DNA of 64,000 nucleotides from Anolis sagrei (taxonomy: Eukaryota; Chordata; Lepidosauria; Squamata; Anolidae). Positions 46,668 through 58,800 of the stretch are shown here, piece by piece. The DNA is taken from the NCBI RefSeq assembly GCF_037176765.1, contig NC_090022.1:233675117-233739116 (forward strand), written 5' to 3'. The translations under genes were made by a program, and so were the position numbers. Every line of letters starts with the position of its first letter. The stretch's first letter is position 1. The notes below the pieces were generated by a model that saw nothing but the letters and a program-made list of their open reading frames with translations, did not search any database and was not told the DNA's origin.

Positions 46668-46871
46668 TCATACGCTGCTGTCTTGCAGCAGTGGTTCAAT
46701 GTCCTCATCGCTGCCTCGATCTGGGTTGTTGCTCTGGATACTGCTGATGCTGTTGCTGTGCTTCCGGGAACTGCTGGCTTTACTGTGCTCAGGGATGAAT
46801 AAGGCAACCAGAAAAGCTAGAAGGACTGCACATGCTCCAAACAGGAAAGGTGGACCAGGTATGATTGAACT
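46668..46871 (-). CDS. MFSD14B: MFSD14B terminal coding exon
   Basis: 204 coding nt, 67 codons plus TGA. Acceptor CTGTCTCCAG|AGT, preceded by a (CT)n polypyrimidine tract. It encodes SSIIPGPPFLFGACAVLLAF, the last helix, then the cytosolic tail HSKASSSRKHSNSISSIQSN and RGSDEDIEPLLQDSSV. The tail has an acidic dileucine-like EDIEPLL. From memory, human MFSD14B continues about 18 residues past LLQDSSI; here a stop follows at once, as in MFSD14A (LLQDTNV). Confidence 0.95.
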   Translation of the reverse strand, partial: SSIIPGPPFLFGACAVLLAFLVALFIPEHSKASSSRKHSNSISSIQSNNPDRGSDEDIEPLLQDSSV

Positions 46872-49800
46872 CTGGAGACAGAGAGAGAGCAGGAGGGAGA
46901 ATGAATGTCTGAGCAATCTCAAGTGAATCTGTGTGCAACGAAATGCGAACCAGAGTATGCAAGCCTCTCTCTAAGCTATCTAGGACTATGTATAGAATGT
47001 GCGAGTACAATTCTCTTTGTTACATTAACTGACTACCAAAATAACATATATTCAAGAGTCAAAACCGTTTACCTGACCTTGGAAACCATGTCAAAAGTAC
47101 ATGGTTTTCACAAACCAAATCCCACTTTGACTCAAAGATGGGGCAAAAAGTATTACTGAATGGAAGTAGCACTTGGAAGTGGTAAACAATCTCAATTGTT
47201 CTGACTAACTCCAAAGCTGGTCAAAGAACTGTTCCCATTTGTATCTTGCCATATTTGGCACTGGGCTGGAAAGCCACACAGAACACGCTGCTTATGGAGG
47301 CAGCAGAAAAGAAAGGCAAGATCCGCCAAACTGCAGCCCTGTCACAGGGGAAACCATGACGAAACTGGCACAACATGTACTCACATGGCACCTGGGACCC
47401 TTGAAAGGATCTGGAAAAAGAGTACATTTAGTCTGACTGGGGCTGGGTGGGAACAGGAAGATTTCCCCCCTATGCTTCACAGATATTCTGGAAGGGAGAA
47501 GGAAAGGAGGATGGTGAGTGGTAGCAACCCACTTCTCTTTGACCCAAACTCACACCAGGAAACCTCGGGAAAGAATGAAGAATGCTTTCAAAATGATGGA
47601 CCCAATTTCAAAGCAGTATATTCCACGATGGCAAAGTATTATAATTCCCAAAAATGTCACAAACAATTTAATGAGTTAACCATTTTGAGCCAGAAACAAA
47701 TCTAAAAATAACTCCGCAAATTGAAAATACCTCATTAGGCCTTATGTTGCCATCTTACAAATGACTGATACTTGGGGCTATTTGTGCACTGGGAGAGACA
47801 TCTAGTGGTAATCATTTGAAACACTTTAAGGTGGTAAGCATTTCATTAATGGGCTGCCCATAGTTGGTCCATCTTTTTGAAATCCGCTGTATAACTAACA
47901 TATAGAATAAAGAGAGTATTCACAATATAAACTAGTAACAGCTAATTAAAGACTAAGTACATGCTAACATATTCAAATTTATCAGTAGCCATTATTAATA
48001 ACGATATATTACAGGTTATTAATAGTAATTTGTATCTCACTCTTTTACTAAAACCACTCAGAAGTACTAATGCACAAATGACACAACAATACTAAGAGAA
48101 GGAGATCTACTCAGGCCACACTATCTATGAATGCATAAAAGAATCAAACCTGTGTGAGTTCTGATTAAGTCAGTAGGAAACCTGTGATACTTGAAAATGT
48201 TTTCCCCAAGAGAGCTGTTATGACAGCCTTCGGCCGTGCCTTTGCCACAAATTGTAAATTATTAAAAATACAAGCCTATAAACAGAAGCGCTGACTCAAC
48301 CATAAATGCATGGAAATTCTGACAACTCCATTATAAAGCACCCCAAGTACACCAGCACAGAGGAGGCTACATAAAAATAAATAGAGGCACTGTGGTGACT
48401 GGGAGAGACAATGAATCACCCACTTATGACAAACACAGATAGAAAAATAAACACTCAGTCTCTGTAGTATTCTCCCCATAAGATTTCACCCTCTCAGTTC
48501 CCAAGAAAAACTGGCATTCTCCCAACCATCTTTTTTCATGGAAATGCAAGCTCAGAAAGGGTAGCTTTTTGGTATGGTGAAAAACCTCTACACATATAAG
48601 AGATTTCAGATTCTCCTACAGTGTAAGAAAGCAAAAAAAGGACAAAATCAAACACAAACCATCCTGAGGTATATTTAGAATAACTGTCAAAATAATTCTT
48701 ATAAAAATCCAGTTTTATAAGACAATAAAGATCATGATCTGTAACCAGGAACTGCTGACTAGGAAGAACGAATGTAGTACCTATGTGGTACCTAGCACTA
48801 GCCTGAAGGGAGCTGAAATCTAACAACATCTAGAAAGCCACACATTTCTTACATTTCATTATACAACTGGAATTAATTGCACAAGTGGCAAGTATGTTCA
48901 GATGACACTATCCTATCCAACTCCAAAAAAATGGGTTCTTAAATATAACTAATATAGGATTTTGTTATTAAGAGACAGAAAACAGAATAAGCGCATGATA
49001 GTCTACAGCTGTCAAATGTAAAGAATTAGGATCACAGGGTAAGGAAATTATATCCATTTATTAAACTACTGAAAACTTATTCTGATATCTTCTGATTGCA
49101 AGGATACTCTATGTCACCCTTTAAGCAACCATGTGAGCTAGAAACATTTTTTGCATAATTTGATGCTGACAGCAGATCTCTATCCTATTTCTACAACCCA
49201 GTAGAATGGCATATGTAAGTATTTTTTAACCAAAAACTGTAATACCACAGAAGAAAGAAAAACAAGAAATTTACCTCATCACTTGGATCCTGCATCGTTG
49301 TTTTATCTTGAACAGGGGCCAACTCATTAAGTTCCACGTGGAAAAGGAAAAAAATAAAGCCATAGAGAGCAGGGCCAAGACCATTGCACAGGCCTCTGAT
49401 ACCAGTTATTATTCCCTGCACAACTCCTGAAGAAACAAAAGCAAATTTACAGCAAAAATAAGTTAACTGAGTTTTTAAATTATAATACAGAAACTCTAAC
49501 CTGAACTTTGATGATATCATGTAACTGGTTGAGGGTGAATCCAGCAAAGACGGAGATCCTATGGCTGGGTCGACCGGGCAGTGGGGATATCCAGCTGCCT
49601 ACCCTGGATTGTGAGGCGTTATGCCCGTCATCATTGGTAAAGAGTCTGGGAGTCCTTTTGGACCCTCTGCTGACAATGGAGGCCCAGGTCTCCGCCTTTT
49701 TTCATCTGCGGCAGGCTAGACGGCTGGCCCCCTACCTGTCCAGGAACGACCTAGCTACGGTGATCCAGGCCACGGTCATCTCAAGACTGGACTACTGTAA

Positions 49801-52800
49801 CGCCCTCTACATTGGCCTTCCTCTGTCGGTGATCCGGAAGCTCAAGCTGGTACAAAATGCAGCTGCTCGGCTTCTTGCAGGAATTCCGATGAGATGCCAC
49901 ATAACACCAATCTTACTACAGCTGCATTGGTTACCAATTGAGCACCGGATCACTTTCAAAGTGATGGTACTCACCTTTAAGGCCTTGAATGGTCTGAGGC
50001 CGATGTACCTGAGGGACCGCCTCACCCCCTACCAACCCCAGAGATCCCTCTGTTCTGAGGACCAAGATCTATTGGAAATTCCCAGTGTCAAGACCTTGCA
50101 TCTAACAGCAACCAGACGCAGAGCCTTCACAGCAGTGGCACCATTATTCTGGAATACTCTGCCACCTGAAGTCCATGCCTTGCAGGACTTACCACCTTTC
50201 CGCAGGGCATGTAAGACATACCTGTTTCGTCAGGCTTTTAATGTTTGATACTGCTATGTCTAAATTGTTTTAAATTGCTTTTAAATTTTGTTAGATTTTA
50301 GCCATTCTTGTAAACCGCTCCGAGCCCCAGGGGAGTGGCGGCATATAAGTTAAATAATAAATAAATAAATAAATAAACAAACTGTCATGGTAATTCAAAC
50401 TGACCAAGTATTGATTAATGTTTTCCAGACTAGCTAGATTTCAAAAGTATACGTCACATTGGAAGTTATTTTAGGACATAAACATAGAATCATAGAATTG
50501 GAAGAGACCTTGTGGACCACCTAGAACTTGAGGTGTCCTTGTTTCAAAATTCCAAAGGTATTGAGGGTGCATCTACTGTTTAGAATTACTGCAGTTTGAC
50601 ACCACTTTAACTGCCATGGATAATGCTATGGAATATTGGCAGTTGTAGTTTTACAAGGTTTTTTATTATTGTCTCTCAGAGTGCCGGAACCTCACCAAAC
50701 TATAACTCCCAGGATTCCATAGCATTGAGTTAAAGTGGTGTCAAACTGCAATAACAACACAGGTAGATGTACTCTGAATTAGATCACTCATTTCAATGGA
50801 GAAATCTGTACACTTTTGAACAATCAAGGATTCAATTACCACTAGATGGCAGTAATGTCCACTCTTTAACTGTGAGGACTTCAAAGCACAATTACTGAAA
50901 GAGGTGATTTTTTTTCATTCAAATTAGGTTTAGAAGTATTTCTTTTTCTTTTGTTGATGCTACATTTCTCTCTCTTTCTATGCCATTCAATACATCAGTG
51001 GACATCTTACAAAAAGGGAAATAGACTGACTAAAATTGCACCAACATTTAGCTCCTCTTAATTTATCTTGCATATTGGCATTTTGGAATATTTAACATCG
51101 GAGAATAATCAGGCAGCATTATAACATTTTTAGCCTATTCATTAATGTAAAAAAAATCAGTACATATGCATAGGACCTAGATTTTCAAGTCTAGGACATC
51201 TCTAGCATATTTTAAATTGTATGTAAGGAATCTAACAACATACATCATATGAGAGACATCACCCACATTAGTACAGAGAGAGAAAAATCTTATATACCAT
51301 GATAATACAACCATCAATGATAAAATTCTAAAAATCTTTTAAAAGGCATTCAAAAACATATTTTTCCACAAATATCTCAAAAAGATATCCACTGCATTTT
51401 TCAATAAAACACATTATATTACTATGTGGTATTTAATATCCAGCTTTATCAGGAATGCCTTAGAAATAGCATCGCTCCAGGCTGTTAGAAACAGCTGTAA
51501 CTGAGCAGTAGAAAGTTGGCTTAGACTGCTTAGTTTCCTTTTTAAAGTACGTATCTGTCCATCTCTACATATAAAGAGTATTTTTCAGCCAATGAGTGAC
51601 AAATTCTCCTTGTCTTTTGTTCACAACCAATGACAGAGGACTCATAATGTGTTCAAGATCACTTGTCAAATAAATTGGAAATTAAATGTTACTGTCCCAT
51701 AAGACCACCCATTCAAGCACATAGGACTATTAACTGACAACAATTACACTGGATAACTGCCCTCAGATGACTGCATCATGTATAAGTCAATTCAGTCTAT
51801 CTTTTCAGTTTTTCTCTCTCTCAGTCAGACTCCCCTATACTAATTCCTTGGTCCAAGCTCATCCTATAAGATGATGCCCCCCTCCCCCAAAGATTACACA
51901 GTAGGGAAAGCGGCCTATGGCATAGTTCTACATTTCCAATCACCTTACACAATGTATTTCCTATAAAGTACACATATAGGAGGTAATGCTTCCCAAAAAG
52001 CTATACTATCTGTTTCCTAAAGCACAGCTACAGGAATTGCACATGTAAACTCAAACATATAAGTCTAGTAGATCTATTGTATGGTAACTGATTTCTATAA
52101 ATAAAATAACCCTGAAGTTGCTTATCCACCAAGGTCCTATATAAATTCATGGAATGGTGCACCCTCTATCCCCAGTTGAAGATTGCTCTCTGTATGTTGC
52201 AGCTTTGCTCTGGTACATTTTCTGTAGTTTTTTTTAAAAATGATTAATGAGTCAAGGATAGCTGTTTTATCAAAACATGTACAATGTTGCAGCTTTGCTC
52301 TGGTACATTTTCTGTAGTTTTTTTAAAAAATGATTAATGAGTCAAGGATAGCTGTTTTATCAAAACATGTACATGTAAGGTGTATGATACATTGTTTTCA
52401 AACAGTGGATGTATTTGGAAGTTTAGTGGTCTCTTGCAAATGGGCAGTAAAGTACAGGTGGATGTATGCATGCTGATTTTGGAAAGAAAATAGCACTAAA
52501 AGATGGCATTTTATACATATAAACAAAGATGATGCATTCACCTTGTTGATCTGAGTCTGCATTTCGGGACACGAGAGCACTGATTGCTGGGAATGTAATA
52601 CTTGACATGGATGCTACCGCTCCTGCTGCCCACATCATCCTAGCAAGACACACAAAATTAGGCCATTACAAAATTGAAACGAGGGCAAAAGATTGCTGTA
52701 CAGTTATTACATGGTGATACTATTACTTTATGTTTGCCATGAAGATTGGCAATGATCACAGCTGCCACCCAATGAAGCTACAAGTTATTAGTAATCTTCC

Positions 52801-55800
52801 GTTTATGTAGAAAGACGGTAAGAAGATAGTTTACTTCTTCCAACATGGGGAAGAGAACTTTAATAGGCAATAACTCATTTTACACATAAGTATCACAAGA
52901 TGCTTTAATTGTGCAGATGAGGAAGCGGTCATTTGCCCTATCAATTAAACCTTCCCCAACTATACAGTTGAAAATAACAGCATACAAACAGCATAAAGAA
53001 GAGGTTATTATAAAATGTAGCATGAATAGAATAACAAGAATTCTCTATAATGCTAGAGATCCCTGGATCCAAACTTTGCTCAACACCCTCCAAAAAGAAA
53101 TCTGTTACAACCATCACAACCTTCAGGGATGCAGACAGTTGAAAAACTGTCCTCTACACATATTTGAAAATGTACTTCGAAGGCATACCCGAGTCTCTAG
53201 GTTACAGACAAGATAAGTTCTGTAAGTTTCTTCTTAAGTTGAATTTGGATGTCAGTCAGAAGTAAGTACATTTTTAAAGTGTAAATCATACACACACACG
53301 TACAAAACTAAATATAACTATCAGAACATTCATCTGTATATTATCTACTACTATTACATTGCAATATTCTCCAGGCCTTCTTCCATAGAACGTAACTTTC
53401 TAACAAGGTAATGGTAAACCTTCTAATAGTAATAAACTATATATTGTATTTTGGAGAAAACTCCCCAACCCTACACCAGGATAGTATCATACAACATGTT
53501 ATATTATCGACGCTCTTAACCAATGGTGTATCATAAGGAAGCAGACAAAAATATTACTTATAATAAAATAATTTTGTTGTCTAATATTGTTCTCCTTTCT
53601 ATCAATAATTTTAATAATCTTTATTTACATCCCACCACCATCTCTCAAAAAGGACTCAGTGTGGTTTACAAAGCACTACAAGTGTAGTATATAACATAAA
53701 TGGTACATTAGTTTAAAAAAAATCACATAAAAGTTATAAAAACAACCACTATTATTTTAGTAATTAAACAATGTTGCAGGCCAATCTTTAAATACCATAC
53801 TCATCTATTCCACACAGAGATTCCCTTTTTAAGGCATTGTGTTGATTTAACTTTAGAAAATACATCCATTTATTCAATTCCTTCCAGTTCTTCTTTAGGA
53901 ACATTTCTTGACAAAGCAGACAATCATATTTCTTGGTACTTTCTTGAGATGCATTCTTCTTTTTGTGATCCTGAAAATTCTGTTAACCTGTTTCTCAAGT
54001 TCAATCTCCTTTATGCCCAAATAGTCTGCTAAAGCTTCCATAATCATTCTTCTTGTGCCTTTTTGTGATTCTTCTTTCAAGCCTCATATTCTCATAGAAT
54101 ATTATCTCTCCTTAAGATCTTGAAATGTTAATTAATTCAAATTTCTTTTCCTATCAGAAACCTTTCCATTATCTGCAGCTTTTATTTTGTTTTCAAGAAT
54201 ATCTGCTCTTTTCCTCAACTTCTCAACTTGTTCCACTGCAATTTCACCTCTGCTGTCAATTGAGTATATATTTTTAACCTCTCACAATTCCATTTTTGGT
54301 TCATTCTTCATAGTGTCCAGAGACAGTAACATGGCATCTTGGTTTGATTTTAGTTCTCTCTTTATATCTTGAAATTCTTCCCATTTTTTTTGTAAAAAAC
54401 ATATGCTGTTTTATTTTTATATATATATATACTATTTTTGTCTTGAACTAAACTGCTTTTGCTCTTGCGGCCATTGTCTATATTCTCTCCAAAAAGCAGG
54501 TAAAATATCTTGGTATTTGCTTTAAATTCATATAGGTATTCCTCCACTTCCATCATACAGATTTAGTCAGCAGTAAGTCGCCAATTCTTTTGCAGCTGTT
54601 AATTTGCTTTGGCTACTCTCAAGTGCACAGTGCCTTATCAGGTGTCCTCAAGGTCAGCCAAACACACTTTCGCCAAAAGAAATGTCTTCCAGCTATCACT
54701 ACCAAATGTTCAACAGACAGAAAATACAAGCCCCAGATTTCAGTCCTTGTGGTATTTTATCTCTTAATCCAATAATACAAATTTTATATTATGATTATTC
54801 TATATCATTCTGTATTTAATGTTCCGTGTCTTAGTATCTCCTATAGCTGATGTAAAAGAAAAACAGGCTTTCAAAAGGAAAGAAAAAAACATAATCTCAA
54901 AAAAAATCTCACTCATCCAGCTTGCAGCTTCTTCAATTGTTTACTAGGTTTGTCAATGGATTTGTTATGGATGTTTGCCTTCAGCTTGTTCAGTTGGTCC
55001 AGAAGCCCATAATGGCGTGGGCTCCGCTGTCAATTTTTTTACCAATCACAACAGAACAGTGGCTGTCGAAATCAGGCTGCTTTTGGTTATACATGGAGTG
55101 TAGGGAGGGAGGCAGTTGCTAGAAGGAAAAGCGTGAGGGGGGAAAAGGCACCAGTGCCTCAAAATCAAGAGAGATAACAGGGCTTTTTAAAGGAAGCCCA
55201 AGGTAGGATACCTCCAGGCCGATCCATGTTCCTTCCCTGGGAAATGGGAAGCTTCCTCAAAATGCCTTGTTAAACTTCCTGCTGCAGGGAGAAGGAGCAT
55301 GCACCTACAGCTCCTATCTCCTCTAGAGTAGAAACAGCTTTAACGAAGCATTAAACCCGGTCTCCTCTACAGACAGAAGGGAAAGGATCGCAGGAAGAGT
55401 GGTATCAACTTTGATGCTTTTAATCCAGGTCTTAATGAAGGATGTAAGGACAAAGACGATGCCTAAAATGATGGGAAGAGGAGCCTGTGGAAAGTTCCCT
55501 ACATTACCAATGGGCTGGATAGAAAACAAATCTTTTGGCTTCCTAGATCAAAAACAGATTTCTGTCCTCCCGAATTTAAAAGGCCCCTGAAAAATGGATC
55601 GAGACCCCCCCCCACCCCATCGAAATCCAGGACACCAAAACGGATTGTGATTTACCCAGACTGCACAAGCATATTGTTTATATTCTCCACAAGTCTCTGC
55701 TTTTAATCAAAGAAGAAAAAAATTAAGCACAAAATCAAGTAAAGACTTGATAATGCCATGAAAGAATCAAACAGACGGAAAGCTCCTTAATTCAAAAACA

Positions 55801-58800
55801 CTAGATGACTTGAAAATTTCCCAAATATGTTTGCTTGTAATCTTGCCTTTTATGTTATTGATGATATCAGAAGAGCAATCCAGCTCAATCATTTACCCAG
55901 TTCTTTACAGAGTGGCTCTCAATCGCAAAGGAGGAAGATGGCTTCTTAAGCTTGTTGTCGTGGCAGCCTCAAGACTCCTCTCCAGGAGTTCTTACAACTC
56001 CGCAGCAGCATTTTGTGTTCACAAAGCTTTCCCTCTGGTATCTCTTTTTTGGGCGATACTTGGCAAAAGTTTTTGCAGCTTCTGCAACAACGCAATTAGC
56101 CATTTCTCAGGGCTCCCTTAGGAGCTTCCAGAAAAAACAGGTCAGATTCCTGGGGTGCCCCTGAAATCCCCCTTTATGTATTAGTTCTGACAGCATGGGG
56201 CAGGGTTAACTCCCCTGTGGTTCAGAAGATTTCACCTCACTTTCTGTCCCTGTGACAACTGGATTTTGAAAAGTTTGGCTTGTTGTGGAAACAAGGATTG
56301 ATAAGAATTTTTGATAAAGCTTCAATGCAGACATTTTTTCCCCATGATACCTCTTACAGGAGTGAATTTCCCTTCTTAAGTGTAGATTTCCTCAGTCAGA
56401 TGTTGGTAACTTGGGGATTGCCTATAGATTTATCAAAAAAATTCACTTGCTTTTTGAGCTGCACACCCAGAGTGACTTACAATAACTTTAATAGAGCAAT
56501 AGCTATGTGACAATTAGAGAGAATTTAAAAGAACTCTCACAGGAAAGCTTAGAGTACTACACTTACCAAGGTTGAGAACCAAAACCATACCAGGCTAGCT
56601 GGAACATTTGAAAACCAAGGCCAAGGAGTACTGTATTTTTATTCCCTATAGATCTCATCAGGATACTGAGAAAAATAGTCTGCAAAAGGAAAAGATATAT
56701 TATTGTGCAAAAAACCCTTTAAAACCAAGTCTGAAAAACTATACATTTACAGTCAATTCATCAATCAGCATGTCAAACTCACTTTCATGTTTTAAGTTTG
56801 GAAAATGTCTATCCTTTCTAAAACACAAATATTTTGAAGTTAATCATGGCATTTTTTAAACAAGTCCATTATTTTGCATTCTCCGTCTGTAACCCTGAAA
56901 CTAGTTTGTAAATTAAGAATATTATCAGATGAAAATGAAATTGGCATAGATCTTCGTCCACCTTCTGAGACACCAATTAATCAGAAAAACCATTTCTACA
57001 ATTTTCAACTGAATTCTTTACTCGTAGCAGTCCTTATGAAGACTATTTTATTTCACAAATCTCAATTCTGCACTTTCTACTGGCATTTTCGTATGACCCT
57101 TGTTTGGAATTGAGTTGTGAGTTTTTATATTCTTCTCCAATATGGAAATATATGAGAATTTAGATACATAATTTTCCAGATCTTATGCATTTCTATTCAT
57201 CTCATTGCCTACATTATTTTTGAGTGTATTTTAAAAGATGTGTAATTCCACTTGTACACCTACATGTGTATAATAATTCCAAAATAAATAAAATGAAATC
57301 TGATGCTCATGGGTTTTTCTTGATAATGCAAAACTAATATGGTCAGTTTTTATTAACATTCACACACATCACAAGTTACATACATTTGATTTTTTCCATC
57401 TCTATTCGTGTTTTATTTCCATGATCATTCATTTCCTTATATTCTGATACTTAGAACTTGAGAACTGAAATGCCGTCTAATTCAAGCTCCTGATGTAGAA
57501 TAATATGAGGTTAAGGTTTTTGGGGAATTAGGGTCACCTTAGGGAGGCAAAGAGACTCCCTGAAGGACTACATGCAGACCATGATCTGCACCATTCCCAT
57601 ACTGCTATAGAACCAGAGTGAATTGATTAGAACAAGCAAAATCCACCCAGTAACACATGAAAGTGAAGCAAGTTTTTCAGTGTTTTATATCTTAGCTCCC
57701 TGCATGTACTTTCAAGGACTTCAATTTTCGAAGCTTATAGTTATGAATGTTCATTAAAATTTAGAGCAATAAAATCTTACCAAAGCTATGCTTACCTGAG
57801 CAACTATGGAAAGAATTCCAATCACTGCTATGAATGCTGCAATGCTAGCATATTCAAATTTTATCACCTGTAGGGAAAACAGGACACCAAAATAATTTGA
57901 ATCAATAATTAAGTGAATAACTATTTATACATAATTAAGTAAATTCATAGAAGCACTTTTCAGTTAGAAAGTCAAAAACAAACTCAATGGTAGCTGTGGC
58001 TTTTACCATTCTAAAAAGGAATTTGGATCAGAATGTTGGAATCAGGTATAACTACTAACTCAACATTTGATCAGAAATAAAGCATAACAGGTTTCTTAAG
58101 AGAAATAACATATAAAGTGCAACGTATTTCATACAAAGCTATAAATGAAGCTTCCTGACAAAAGATCATCATCATCATCTTTAATTACTTATTAATCGCC
58201 CTCCATCCGAGATGCTCCAGGCGATTTACATAGCAGAAATTATACAGGAAAAAACACATACATACGAATATTAAAATTAACATGGGTCAAATGCTCTAGT
58301 AAAAATCCAGGTCTTAAATGCTGGGATAAAATGCCCTAAGTCACGCATGGCTCTCAAATAGGGAGGCAAGGAATTCCATAAGGCAGAGGCAGAAATAGAA
58401 AAGGCCCTGCGCCTGGTGCTTTCCAAGTGCACTTCCCTAGGACCCGGTAAATAGAGCAAATCGCGTTGGGATGTGTTGTGCTCATGACAGGGATTGTTAT
58501 TTAAATGGAGAGAGAAATGTTGTTGTTGTTGTTCATTCGTTCAGTCGTCTCCGACTCTTCGTGACCTCATGGACCAGCCCACGCCAGAGCTCCCTGTCGG
58601 CCGTTACCACCCCCAGCTCCCTCAAGGTCAGTCCGGTCACTTCAAGGATGCCATCCATCCATCTTGCCCTTGGTCGGCCCCTCTTCCTTTTGCCTTCCAC
58701 TTTCCCCAGCATAATTGTCTTCTCTAGGCTTCCCTGTCTCCTCATGATGTGGCCAAAGTACTTCAACTTTGTCTCTAGTATCTTTCCCTCCAGTGAGCAG

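Noticed and set aside
46513-46926. 137-codon plus-strand frame
   Set aside because: It is the antisense shadow of the MFSD14B terminal exon.
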